A DNA stretch of 16,384 nt, taken from positions 1 to 16,384 of the forward strand of contig NW_001915181.1 of NCBI RefSeq assembly GCF_000208925.1, in the 5' to 3' direction. A program made the translations under genes and the position numbers. Below are positions 8,968-16,384 of this stretch, one piece after another. This DNA comes from Entamoeba histolytica HM-1:IMSS (lineage: Eukaryota; Evosea; Mastigamoebida; Endamoebidae). Under the pieces are notes generated by a model. The model had not been told where the DNA came from. It saw nothing but the letters and a program-made list of their open reading frames with translations, and made no database searches. How positions within the stretch are numbered: position 1 is the stretch's first letter; each line of letters starts with the position of its first letter.

Positions 8968-9349
8968 CTTTTTGGTTGAATTATGTATTTATTTGATAGA
9001 AAGTGTCATCAATAAAGAAAACAAGCACTAATTGAAAAGATTTTTTCTTCATATTTAATATTTGATATATTTATGAAGTATCAATAACGTCTTAATAAAC
9101 TATTTTCATTTTTTAATTTCACAACTACAACAATTTCCTTGTTTATTTTTATAATTACAAAGTGTGATTTTTATTCTTGGTTTTTTGTTTTAAATGATAA
9201 TTGAGGAATTGACATAATCAATTGTTAATTATTTATTTTTGTCATTAATCACATTAAAAAATAAAAACAAAATAACATAAAATTTTGTTAATTAGAAAGA
9301 GAAAAAAAAAATAAAAACAAATTCTATAATGTATAATAAAATATATTAA
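8968..9349. other. AT-rich divergent intergenic region
   Basis: It separates the start of the minus-strand frameshifted gene from the nucleoplasmin-like gene and so holds both promoters. No ORF or repeat of note. A run of A at 9301-9312 lies before the plus-strand core promoter. Confidence 0.5.
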
Positions 9350-9365
9350 AATGAACTAAAATTCA
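9350..9365 (+). promoter_or_regulatory. GAAC element joined to initiator, nucleoplasmin-like gene
   Basis: AATGAACT (9350-9357) matches the Entamoeba GAAC core-promoter element and is followed without a gap by AAAATTCA (9358-9365), close to the Entamoeba Inr consensus AAAAATTCA. A TATA-like AT run lies just upstream at 9331-9349. The ATG is 40 bp downstream, consistent with the short leaders of this genus. Assigned by motif match only. Confidence 0.55.
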
Positions 9366-9405
9366 ACCCTTAAAAGAAAGAACTGAAAAGAAAATAAATT
9401 AAATA

Positions 9406-10008
9406 ATGTCTCTTGAAGCTTTTACTGTTTCTGCTGCTGCTCCTCATAAATGCATTGCACCAGAAGGAGCATATTTTAACCTTAGACATATTACCCTTGA
9501 AGGTGATTCTAAAACACAATTATATTTGAAACATGACGAGGATGAAGTTCTTGTTTGTACTTTATCATCTGCCATTCCACAACACTCTGTTGATATTCCA
9601 TTATACCTTGATGAAGTTACATTTGTTGTTAAAGGTAATGGAACACTTCATGTTGTTGGTAATTTCGATGAAGTTGAAGATAACGAATTTGAAGAAGACG
9701 AAGAAATGGAAGAAGATATGAGTGAAGGAGAAGAAAGTGATGAAAGTAATGATGAAAAAATGGAAGAGAGAGAAGAAAGTGATGACGAAGAGGAAGAAAA
9801 TACTAAACCAATGAAAGTAGTTGTTCCAAAGAAAGAAGAGAAAAAACCACAACCACCAAAGAAAGAAGAAAAGAAACCACAACCACCAAAGAAAGAAAGT
9901 AAAGTTCAACAACACCAACAACCACAAAAGAAAGAAGACAAGAAACCACAACAACAACCAAATCAAAAACAAGGAAAGAAAAACAATAAAAAGAATAAAA
10001 AGCATTAA
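9406..10008 (+). CDS. nucleoplasmin-like (NPL/HD2-type) acidic histone chaperone
   Basis: This is a 200-aa protein in three blocks. Residues 1-90 form a beta-rich nucleoplasmin-like domain of the type found in plant HD2 proteins and at the N-terminus of nuclear FKBPs (ITLEGDSKTQLYL, VLVCTLSS, LYLDEVTFVVKGNGTLHVVGNF). Residues 90-131 are almost only Glu, Asp and Ser, a histone-binding type acidic tract. Residues 138-200 are Lys/Pro/Gln-rich with two exact copies of PKKEEKKPQP (141-160) and a basic tail (KKNNKKNKKH) likely to act as a nuclear signal. No FKBP isomerase domain follows, so it is a stand-alone chaperone-type protein. I infer assembly into pentamers or decamers, as is known for the family, and a nuclear or nucleolar role with histones or ribosome biogenesis. 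GAAC and Inr motifs lie just upstream. It is convergent with RPT1, 84 bp between the stops. Confidence 0.88.
   Translation: MSLEAFTVSAAAPHKCIAPEGAYFNLRHITLEGDSKTQLYLKHDEDEVLVCTLSSAIPQHSVDIPLYLDEVTFVVKGNGTLHVVGNFDEVEDNEFEEDEEMEEDMSEGEESDESNDEKMEEREESDDEEEENTKPMKVVVPKKEEKKPQPPKKEEKKPQPPKKESKVQQHQQPQKKEDKKPQQQPNQKQGKKNNKKNKKH
9826..9885 (+). repeat. 30-bp in-frame tandem repeat (PKKEEKKPQP x2)
   Basis: Two 30-bp units encode identical decapeptides with a few silent differences, and a third degenerate unit begins after them (PKKES). In-frame expansion of the basic tail is a likely source of length variation between strains. Confidence 0.7.
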
Positions 10009-10092
10009 AGAAATAAATTAATTGATTAGATTGTTAGAAAAAAACAGGTTTAAAAATATTAAAACAAAAGAAAAAGAAAACAACAATTATCT
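10009..10092. other. short convergent 3' spacer
   Basis: Only 84 bp separate the stop codons of the nucleoplasmin-like gene and RPT1, so the two 3' UTRs and polyadenylation sites share or overlap this stretch. It contains TAATT-type words (AAATTAATTGATT), similar to the Entamoeba polyadenylation signal. Confidence 0.5.
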
Positions 10093-11346
10093 TTAATTGT
10101 AAGCAAGATATTTTGGAGTTGCAGAGAATTTTTGATAACCTTTAATAACTTTTTCTACTGCATCTAAGAAATCTCGTTCAGTAACAACTTTTCTTCTTGC
10201 TCTAATTGCAAACATTCCTGCTTCAGTACAAACTGATTGAATTTCTGCTCCAGTGGCATTTGGGCAAAGTCTGGCTAAAAGGTCATAACGAATGTCTTTT
10301 GCAACACTCATTGGCTTTGTATGAATTTTAAATATTTCTGTTCTTCCTTCAATATCTGGAAGACCAAATTCAATCTTTCTATCAAGTCTTCCTGGTCTAA
10401 CCAATGCTGGATCAAGTGTGTCTGGTCTATTTGTTGCCATAAGGACTTTAATATTTCCACGTTTATCAAATCCATCTAATTGATTAATAAGTTCTAACAT
10501 AGTACGTTGTACTTCACTTTCACCTGTATCATCTTGGAATCTAGTTCCTCCAATAGCATCAATTTCATCAAAGAAAATAATACAACTCTTTTTACTTTTA
10601 GCCATGTCAAATAAGTCTCTTACCATTTTAGCACCTTCTCCAACATATTTTTGAACTAACTCTGATCCAATTACTCGAACAAAGGTTGATTCTGTTCTAT
10701 TAGCTACAGCACGTGCTAATAATGTTTTACCTGTTCCTGGTGGTCCATATAATAATACTCCTTTAGGTGGATCAATTCCTAAATTCTCAAATGCCTCTGG
10801 ATGTAACATAGGAAGTTCAACAACTTCTCTAATTCTTTCAATTTGTTCTTTACACCCTCCAATATCTTTGTATGTTACATCTGGTTTTTCTTCAACTTGC
10901 ATAACAGAAACTGATGGGTCAATTTTTGGTGGAAGTGCCATTTTAATTTCATAACGTGCTCTATCTACTCCGACTCTTGTTCCATCTTGAACGGCATCTT
11001 TTTCAACTCTATTTGATTTACCAACAACAAATTTTGCATATTCTTTTATAGAAATAACATATCGTGGTTCACGTTCATCTGGCATAGCTTTAATACATCT
11101 AGAAACAAGTAATGGTTGTTCTTCCATCAATTTTTTATCAGCATTTAAATCCCATTGAGACACTGGTGCTAGTCCTGTATCACTTTCTTGTATTCCAACT
11201 AAATTATGTATTTCTGTTGCAAGGTCTGCAACTTCTTTTTCTAATTGTTTAATTGAATTTGCATATGGACCACGATTATATGCTTTTAAAATAGCAATTT
11301 CTTCTTCATCAAGTGCTTTTGGTTTCTTCTCAAAATCTTCTTCCAT
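10093..11346 (-). CDS. RPT1: 26S proteasome regulatory ATPase Rpt1 (PSMC2/S7)
   Basis: This is one of six AAA+ ATPases of the 19S base ring that unfold ubiquitinated proteins and thread them into the 20S core. The 417-aa length is close to the usual 430 or so. An N-terminal coiled coil (about 30-52) is followed by the OB domain (about 75-140) and the AAA module. Walker A is GPPGTGKT (201-208) and Walker B is IIFFDE (256-261). The aromatic pore loop is KYVGEG (233-238), the sensor asparagine is N306 in MATNRPD, and the arginine fingers lie in RPGRLDR (R317, R320). The C-terminal [27 protein letters not shown] and the ending [11 protein letters not shown] identify Rpt1 rather than Rpt2-6; Rpt1 normally lacks an HbYX gate-opening tail, as here. 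The frame is intact and no intron is needed. The leader contains AAAGAACTAA, a weak GAAC-type word. Confidence 0.98.
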   Translation of the reverse strand: MEEDFEKKPKALDEEEIAILKAYNRGPYANSIKQLEKEVADLATEIHNLVGIQESDTGLAPVSQWDLNADKKLMEEQPLLVSRCIKAMPDEREPRYVISIKEYAKFVVGKSNRVEKDAVQDGTRVGVDRARYEIKMALPPKIDPSVSVMQVEEKPDVTYKDIGGCKEQIERIREVVELPMLHPEAFENLGIDPPKGVLLYGPPGTGKTLLARAVANRTESTFVRVIGSELVQKYVGEGAKMVRDLFDMAKSKKSCIIFFDEIDAIGGTRFQDDTGESEVQRTMLELINQLDGFDKRGNIKVLMATNRPDTLDPALVRPGRLDRKIEFGLPDIEGRTEIFKIHTKPMSVAKDIRYDLLARLCPNATGAEIQSVCTEAGMFAIRARRKVVTERDFLDAVEKVIKGYQKFSATPKYLAYN

Positions 11347-12228
11347 TAAGTTTCTTTATTCATTTTTTATTAGTTCTTTTTATAATAAATTTATTATAAA
11401 TTATTCTTTTCATTTGTTAAAACTTCAATACCTCATTTTTGTTTTATATAACTAAAATAAAAAATGATAAATTCACACAAAAGGGAATTTAACTGTTTTT
11501 TGTTTATAGAAAATATTTCTGAGGATGTTTCATTCTTTATTACTGATTACATAAAATAATAATTCTTATTAATAGATACAATATTTATTTGTTTACTTTG
11601 GTAATATCATTCTTTCTGTAAGTTCATTGTTCTTTTATTATTTTCCATTTTCCTATTTTTGTTGATAGTTTTGGTTTAAATATGATGAAATTCACCACCT
11701 ACATTACTACATTATTTGTCATTTTTTATTTTCTTTTTAAGTTTATTTAATTTGTCTTAGATTAGAACCTTGATATGTTATTTAATGAATTTGATAATAT
11801 TCAAAAAAGAGTAATATTCTAAGTTAGTGTTGGACAAATAGAATTTAAATTTCCATAGTACTAAATAAAGAAAATTACTATTCATTATTTAATTAAATAT
11901 TCAGTAGATTTTCTTTATTTAAAATATTATTCCATTAAATCATCAGAATATTTTAGTTATTTTTATCATTTAGAAAGTATGAAATAACAGTCAATAATAA
12001 AGTTCTATCTTTATGATATTTAATAAAAAAAGTTGGAGTATAAAAACAATAAAAGGTATTAAAAAAGAAGTAAAAATTTATATGAATAAGAGAGAAAATG
12101 GAATCTAACAAGAATCTATTAAACAAAAACAAAATGAAAATAAGAATTAAATTTGATAAAGTAAAAAAAAGAATAAGAGAGGATTAACTAAAAAAATCTT
12201 TTATAGGTTAATGATTTTTAATTTTGAA
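11347..12228. other. gene-free region between two minus-strand genes
   Basis: It holds the RPT1 promoter side (right of 11346) and the 3' flank of the mRNA exporter gene. No coding content was recognised on either strand. The one structured element is the inverted repeat at 11862-11921. Confidence 0.6.
11862..11921. repeat. 60-bp imperfect inverted repeat
   Basis: Arms 11862-11879 (TAAATAAAGAAAATTACT) and 11903-11921 (AGTAGATTTTCTTTATTTA) pair over 18 bp with one bulged G; the outer 14 bp are perfect. The loop carries its own palindrome ATTTAATTAAAT. No flanking direct repeat was seen, so a mobile element is not supported. Confidence 0.6.
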
Positions 12229-13692
12229 TTAAAAAGTAGATTTAATGTTGAAATGTTGGCAAATTTCTTTTTGAGTTTGAGGGACATTCCATTGATTCTT
12301 TTCCAAAGTAAATAAAGAGTATTCTTCGTCAAGTCCAGGGAAATGAGAACTAATATATCTTACATAAGATGAATAAGTTTTAACAGTAGTAAATACGGAA
12401 GTATTTGAAAAGAGATGTAAGTGGTCATTTAAAATAATTGGATTTGGAGAAAGAATTAAAACAAAAGTTCTACAAAATTGGTAAACATCATTACCAATTT
12501 TAACGTCACCCATTACATTAATATTCTAATGAAATTAATAATAATTGATTTCTTTAGAAGTAATAAAAAAACAAACGACCAAAGAATTAATTGAAATAAT
12601 ATCATAACAGAAACAAGTTGCTCTATGAGTAGTTCCACCAAGATTTAATATTTTTTCAGCAATTTTTCTTTGTCCAATACAAACACTTTTTAAAATATCA
12701 TTAGAATTTGTAATTGATTTTAAATTTCTTGAAGTAGTTGAAGGGAATTTAATTCCTTTTTCAAGAACAATATCAAAAATAGAATTTTGAGAATAAACAG
12801 CGACTAATTGTTGAACATCAGTATCATGATAATGAAAATAAGTTTTCATAAATTGAAATATTTGTTTAAAATGTTCTGGATTAGAAGGATAAATTGAATC
12901 AAATTTAGAAGGTAAAGGAATAGAATTAACAGAAGGAAGATAAAGACGTTGTTTAATTTGTTGACCATTTAATACTTCTAATGAAGAGAAATAAATAGTT
13001 AATTGACTATAAGTTGATATTATAACTATTAAAAGACTTTGTTATTTAATAAAATTAAATAAAACAAACGGAATAATAGTAGGTTTAAGTAATGGATTAT
13101 TTAATAAATTCATTTCTCTAATAGGTAAATTTTCTAATGCTTGAATTTGATATAAAGCAGTGAGATTATTATTACTAATATCAATTTTTGAAAGTAATGG
13201 AAATCCATAAGAAATTTCACTAAATATTTTTGTATTTTCTCCTATTTGATTTGACGCAATTGAAAGTTCAAGTAAGTCTGGAATTTCTTCTTTAAAATAA
13301 TGAATACATTGTGTAAAAATTTGATTAATTGTTTGTTGTGGAGAATAACCTAATTGTTTAAATTTTTCCATTAAATTTGAAAGATCTAATCGACGTTGTT
13401 GAACATCACAAAATGAATATTTAATAACTTCAAAACAATGTAATAGTTGTGCCTCTGTTGAAGGCTCTCTTTCAAAGGTAACAATCATTTGATTTCCATT
13501 ATAAATAAAATTATTAAAATTCATCATTGTTCTTCCTTGTTGGGTATTATTAACAATTACTTTAAATGAATTTGGACCTTGTTGAGTTAATTTAATAATA
13601 CCTACGTCTGGACTATATTTATTAATAACTTCTTTTAATTCTTTTTGAGTACCATTAAAATATTGAACAATAATAGGAAATCCAATACTCAT
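12229..13692 (-). CDS. NXF1: NXF1/TAP-type mRNA nuclear export receptor, three exons
   Basis: Exons 13692-13070, 13006-12577 and 12525-12229 give 449 aa. NXF1/Mex67 carries mRNA through nuclear pores as a heterodimer with a small NTF2-like partner. Residues 1-78 form an RRM-like fold (FPIIVQYFNGTQKELKEVINKY...). Leucine-rich repeats follow (about 135-235: LLELSIASNQI, PLLSKIDISNNNLTAL, IREMNLLNNPL, then SSLEVLNGQQI across the first junction). The NTF2-like domain spans about 262-415, with FKQIFQFMKTYFHYHDTDVQQLVAVYS and, across the second junction, ISINSLVNINVMGDVKIG then YQFCRTFVLIL. The last 30 residues (LFTLEKNQWNVPQTQKEICQHF) resemble a short UBA-like end. Without splicing the region reads as three unrelated-looking ORFs. 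Domain order is that of NXF1, and both junctions restore family sequence. The UBA is short and divergent, so FG-repeat binding by it is uncertain. Confidence 0.92.
12526..12576 (-). other. 51-nt intron 2 of the NXF1-type gene
   Basis: The donor is GTTTGT at 12576-12571 after GGTC and the acceptor is TTTCATTAG ending at 12526. It is phase 0 and joins NSLV to NINVMGDVKIG in the NTF2-like domain. The length is divisible by three and an in-frame TAA lies inside. Confidence 0.92.
13007..13069 (-). other. 63-nt intron 1 of the NXF1-type gene
   Basis: The donor is GTTTGT at 13069-13064 after CC and the acceptor is AACTTATAG ending at 13007. It is phase 2, completing a Pro codon, and joins PTIIP to QLTIYFSSLEVLNGQQI. 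An earlier AG (TTTTAATAG) would put a stop in frame and is rejected. The length is divisible by three with an internal in-frame TAA. Confidence 0.9.
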
Positions 13693-13910
13693 TCTATCTT
13701 TTTATTTTTAACTAGTTTTCTTTTATATTTTCTTTTATATTTTTTTCTTTTCTTTTTTTTTTAAACTTAAAATCAATTTTTTTAGTTTTTATGGTTTGAA
13801 AGTCTCTTTCTTTTTATATTTCATTTATTATTTATTTGTAGACTTCTCAATAAATGGGTTTTGTTTTACCAAGTGATACTAAGTGATGTAATACACTTTT
13901 TTATAATTTA
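13693..13910. other. divergent spacer, T-rich on plus strand
   Basis: It contains the promoter side of the NXF1-type gene. A long pyrimidine tract (TTTTCTTTTATATTTTTTTC...) at about 13720-13765 would be a purine-rich leader or upstream tract on the coding strand. No ORF. Confidence 0.5.
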
Positions 13911-14824
13911 GTTATTATTAAATTTACATCTTTCTTAGTAAGACATTTTATTTAATTATTATGGAATTAACATTACTTGTGGTACTTTGGACAATAGGAT
14001 TTTAATATATGATATTCCTTCTTCTAATCCTCTTTATACTCTTTTAACTTTAAATTGGTTTGTTTTTAAAAGAGAAATTTAAAGTTCATTACTACTTTTT
14101 TTTAGCTTCTTCAAAGTTTTTTGAATTTTCATTGGTTTAATCATACTGGCTCTGTTTGGTCAGTTAAATGAACATCCTTGATATAGTCTTGTATTGACTT
14201 TATGTAGTTATGATAAAAAAAGTTTTAACTTGGAGAGAAACTACTCCAGGTTTGTACAATGTCATTTATATTCACCAATTCCATACAAAATCACTTAATT
14301 CCATTTGTTTATTCCATGAAAGTGAAGGACTTAAATTAGTTTTTGGATCAACTGAAAGATAAATTGGTGTTATTGAATGTATTAGACCAACAAAAACGTG
14401 GAAAACAATTTCGTTTATTGCACGTCGTGATGATGTGAATAGAGTCAATGTTATTAATAATGATAGAAATATTAAAATTGTTAGTAGGGATGAGATAATA
14501 CTATTAAATTCCATCAATACATTGATGGAGAATGGAAATGTATTAATGAAATTAAAAGCCATAAAAATTGAATTATCAAACTTTCTTTTATTGGTTGGAA
14601 TGATGAATTATTGATGGCTTCATCTACTTAAGACTTCTTTATTAATCTTTATAATATTCATAATTCTAACACTAAGTTACTTCAATAACTTACTAAATTT
14701 AAACAACTTATTTCAACCATTGTTTTCAATGAAACAGACAGTGAATTAATTATTTCATTAAACTACAATGAAGTAGAAATATGGAAAAAAAAATAATGAA
14801 AATAAGTGGAGTAAACAAGATTAA
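13911..14824 (+). pseudogene. SEC13: SEC13 pseudogene (COPII/nucleoporin WD40 protein)
   Basis: This is a recognisable but dead copy of the six-bladed WD40 protein Sec13. In order the plus strand gives NYYGINITCGTLDNRILIYD (blade 1), HTGSVWSVK, then in another frame LVLTLCSYDKK, then KVLTWRETTPGLYN, SLNSICLF, a stop at 14360 and IGVIECI. After frame change come DNTIKFHQYIDGEWKCINEI, a stop at 14569, IIKLSFIGWNDELLMASS, a stop at 14629 and DFFINLY. It ends with FNETDSELIISLNYNEVEIW, a frame-open tail and TAA at 14822. Each piece aligns in order with Sec13 (DYYG, SVWQVAWAHP, SCSYDKKV, DN-IKIW, GHSDWVRDVAW, ASCSQD). At least three stops and several frameshifts rule out a functional protein. An intron relic at 14058-14105 shows it is not a processed copy. 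Confidence 0.85.
14058..14105 (+). other. 48-nt intron relic inside the SEC13 pseudogene
   Basis: GTTTGT at 14058 and TTTTTTTTTAG ending at 14105 bracket the non-aligning stretch between blade 1 (LYTLLTL) and the next WD segment (HTGSVWSVK). Donor, polypyrimidine tract and size fit the other introns of the window. Confidence 0.6.
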
Positions 14825-15244
14825 ATAACACTTTCATTATTAAAATTTTATAATAAAATTAATTATATTTCACTCTTGAACATTAAATTCAATTTAAACT
14901 ATCATTTAATCCATCTTACTAATAAAACTGAAAGTTCTTTTTATGAGGTGTTAAAAGATAATTAACTCATTTATTCTCTTAATGTTGTATACAATTAACA
15001 TTATAATATATCATTTATTGTTTATTTCTTTATAACAGTATACCTATGAATTAATTAGAATATTTATATGGAATTATTTTATATATGAATGAATTATTTA
15101 ATATATTATATGTTTGGTGAATGAATAGAAACAGCAACTTAACAATAACAAAAATTAATATACCTATTTCATAATTAATATAATACTAAAACAAATTTCA
15201 TGTTTATTTTACCTGAAAATATTATTATTTTTTTCAAACTACTT
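14825..15244. other. AT-rich intergenic region
   Basis: It lies between the end of the SEC13 pseudogene and the end of the TLDc fragment. No ORF, repeat array or motif of note was found. Confidence 0.5.
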
Positions 15245-15646
15245 TCAGTATTTATTTGAATATTGATCACAATATGATTGTGTTTTATTATTTTCTTTAA
15301 AAACAATAATATCACCACATCCAAATGAAAACAAACGATCATATGATTTATTATATAATTTTAATGCATATTGTGGTTGTTCAATATCAAATTTCATCAT
15401 TCTTTTCATTCTTCCTTTTGATTCTAATGAAAATACAAATGATTTTGAGTCATTTATCCAACCACCAACTTTATCAATTTTCTCATTAACATATCCTCCA
15501 AATTTATTTCCTTCTTCATCTTCAATGATAATTATTATATGTTCTTTATTCATTATTTGTTGTTCAAATACTGATGTATTTTTATTCAAATTAACAATAT
15601 CTGAATCAAATAGTATATTGAAATAATTAATATCAATTTTAAACAC
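15245..15646 (-). pseudogene. TLDc-domain protein fragment
   Basis: The open frame encodes 133 aa with hallmarks of a TLDc domain: LFDSDIVNLN near the start, GNKFGGYVNEKIDKVGGWIND, SFVFSLES, YALKLYNKS and LFSFGCGDIIV. TLDc proteins form a large family in Entamoeba and are linked elsewhere to oxidation resistance and V-ATPase regulation. Two things are wrong here. The frame opens at GTG and no ATG lies between it and the upstream in-frame TAA; the first Met is residue 32, inside the domain. The C-terminal strand of the domain is missing, because the frame stops after CDQYSNKY and nothing downstream continues it. It is either a pseudogene fragment or the middle exon of a gene whose other exons I cannot see; no GTTTGT donor was found upstream on this strand. 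Confidence 0.6.
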
Positions 15647-15792
15647 TGACTTATTTTATTTTTTCATTTTAAATATGTGAAGTAAGACGTTTAAATAGTA
15701 AAGTATAACTTTTTTAAGTTAAATTATTTCTTTTTTACTTTACTTATTATATAATTGAAAGATTGTATGAATTATAATAATATATCAGGTTA

Positions 15793-15801
15793 TATTTAAA
15801 G
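15793..15801 (+). promoter_or_regulatory. TATA-like element of the gene at 15833
   Basis: TATTTAAAG matches the Entamoeba TATA consensus GTATTTAAA(G/C) apart from its first base and lies 31 bp before the ATG. Very short leaders are normal in the genus, so position supports the call. Confidence 0.5.
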
Positions 15802-15832
15802 GATTTTCTAGTTTAAAATAAATAAGTCAAGA

Positions 15833-16384
15833 ATGAGTATACGAAGTGAAGAAGTAAGAAGAAAAGATTGGGTTAAACGAATTACAGGAGAAACTGAGTC
15901 AGAATTTAGAGTTGATAAAGAAAATTGGATATACCAAAAACCATCACTTTATAGTACTCCTGAAATGGTTATTGTTAATAAAATAACAAAAGAAGAATTT
16001 TCATGTGGTTGTCTTGAAATGGTTCCTCTAAAAGATTTGAGAAAGTGTCAACATCAATCTACTCAAGATATTACTTTTGAAATTATATTGAGAGAAGACG
16101 ATGAATCAATTGATCATGTAAATGTTGCAACAATGCAAGCAATGAAAGAATATAACAACTCTGTATTTCTTGTTGCTTCAAATTTTAATGCAGTAGAAAG
16201 TGTGAGTGAAACAATAGAACCTAACGAACTTAATTTTACTACAAATTATATTTATGATGGGACTCAAGGACCAATAGCATCTCTTGGAGCACCTGCAGCT
16301 GCATTACAAAGAACTATTTTTCCATTTTATAATAAAACGACAAAACCAAAAGAATGGGAACAAAGTCAAGAAAAACAAATAGAA
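15833..16384 (+). CDS. unrecognised protein, 5' part, runs off the window
   Basis: ATG at 15833 opens a frame of 184 codons without a stop to the window end, so the gene is partial. The protein begins MSIRSEEVRRKDWVKRITGE and contains FSCGCLEMVPLKDLRKCQ (three Cys within about 15 residues), then EYNNSVFLVASNFNAVESVS and, 30 residues on, IYDGTQGPIASLGAPAAALQRTIFPFYN. The pair ASNFN...TQGP with the small-residue-rich stretch after it looks like a conserved enzyme or ligand site that I associate with widespread hypothetical proteins, but I cannot name the family. No signal peptide or membrane segment is seen. A TATA-like word lies 31 bp upstream. The gene call is firm, the function unknown. Confidence 0.85.
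   Translation, partial: MSIRSEEVRRKDWVKRITGETESEFRVDKENWIYQKPSLYSTPEMVIVNKITKEEFSCGCLEMVPLKDLRKCQHQSTQDITFEIILREDDESIDHVNVATMQAMKEYNNSVFLVASNFNAVESVSETIEPNELNFTTNYIYDGTQGPIASLGAPAAALQRTIFPFYNKTTKPKEWEQSQEKQIE

Noticed and set aside
9601..10005. 134-aa Phe/Leu-rich minus-strand frame
   Set aside because: It is the antisense shadow of the acidic and Lys-rich parts of the nucleoplasmin-like gene.
13042..13044. TAA as the true end of a 216-aa LRR protein
   Set aside because: It lies inside the 63-nt intron; the downstream exon continues the LRR (SSLEVLNGQQI) and the NTF2-like domain.
14272..14562. 96-aa minus-strand frame
   Set aside because: It is antisense to the SEC13 pseudogene, whose plus-strand WD40 content is clear.
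1..16384. tRNA arrays, rRNA, CRISPR or complete transposon
   Set aside because: Looked for tRNA-like arms, regular spaced repeats and transposase or reverse-transcriptase motifs; none seen.

Overview
The window is nuclear DNA of a unicellular eukaryote, most probably an Entamoeba (histolytica/dispar type). The evidence is the very AT-rich composition, the tight packing of mostly intron-poor genes, very short introns (51, 63 and 51 nt) that all begin with GTTTGT and end in AG, and core-promoter motifs of the Entamoeba type (an AATGAACT 'GAAC' box directly before AAAATTCA, and TATTTAAAG). The proteins are eukaryotic: RBR ubiquitin ligase, proteasome ATPase, syntaxin 5, an NXF1-type mRNA exporter and a nucleoplasmin-like protein. 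The species cannot be fixed from the sequence alone.

Layout. 1-1580: gene-free, T-rich low-complexity DNA with hairpins. 1581-2408 (-): RING-IBR-RING ubiquitin ligase. 2710-3240: unusually GC-rich stretch with minus-strand coding relics. 3305-4522 (+): lysine/glutamate-rich nuclear-type protein with a possible TFIIS-N/PNUTS-like domain. 4542-4990 (-): coding relic. 5000-6606: long gene-free stretch. 6607-7560 (+): syntaxin 5/Sed5, a single gene once a 51-nt intron carrying an in-frame TGA is removed. 7601-8967 (-): decayed or frameshifted coiled-coil gene, tail to tail with syntaxin. 9406-10008 (+): nucleoplasmin-like histone-chaperone-type protein. 10093-11346 (-): 26S proteasome ATPase Rpt1. 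12229-13692 (-): NXF1/TAP-type mRNA export receptor in three exons. 13911-14824 (+): SEC13 pseudogene. 15245-15646 (-): TLDc-domain fragment. 15833 to the window end (+): 5' part of an unrecognised gene.

The two main results are gene models that simple ORF reading breaks up. Syntaxin 5 looks like two ORFs and the mRNA exporter like three; the GTTTGT...AG introns join them in frame and restore family-diagnostic sequence across each junction. The third result is the density of dead or dying genes: SEC13, the 7.6-9.0 kb coiled-coil gene, the TLDc fragment and two weaker relics lie among intact housekeeping genes. The intact genes show no frameshifts, which argues for real decay rather than poor sequence, although the coiled-coil locus, with indels in A-runs, needs raw-read confirmation.

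No operon-like logic is expected. Functionally the window mixes protein turnover (RBR ligase, Rpt1), vesicle traffic (syntaxin 5; SEC13 relic), mRNA export (NXF1) and chromatin (nucleoplasmin-like). No tRNA, rRNA, CRISPR array or intact transposon was seen.
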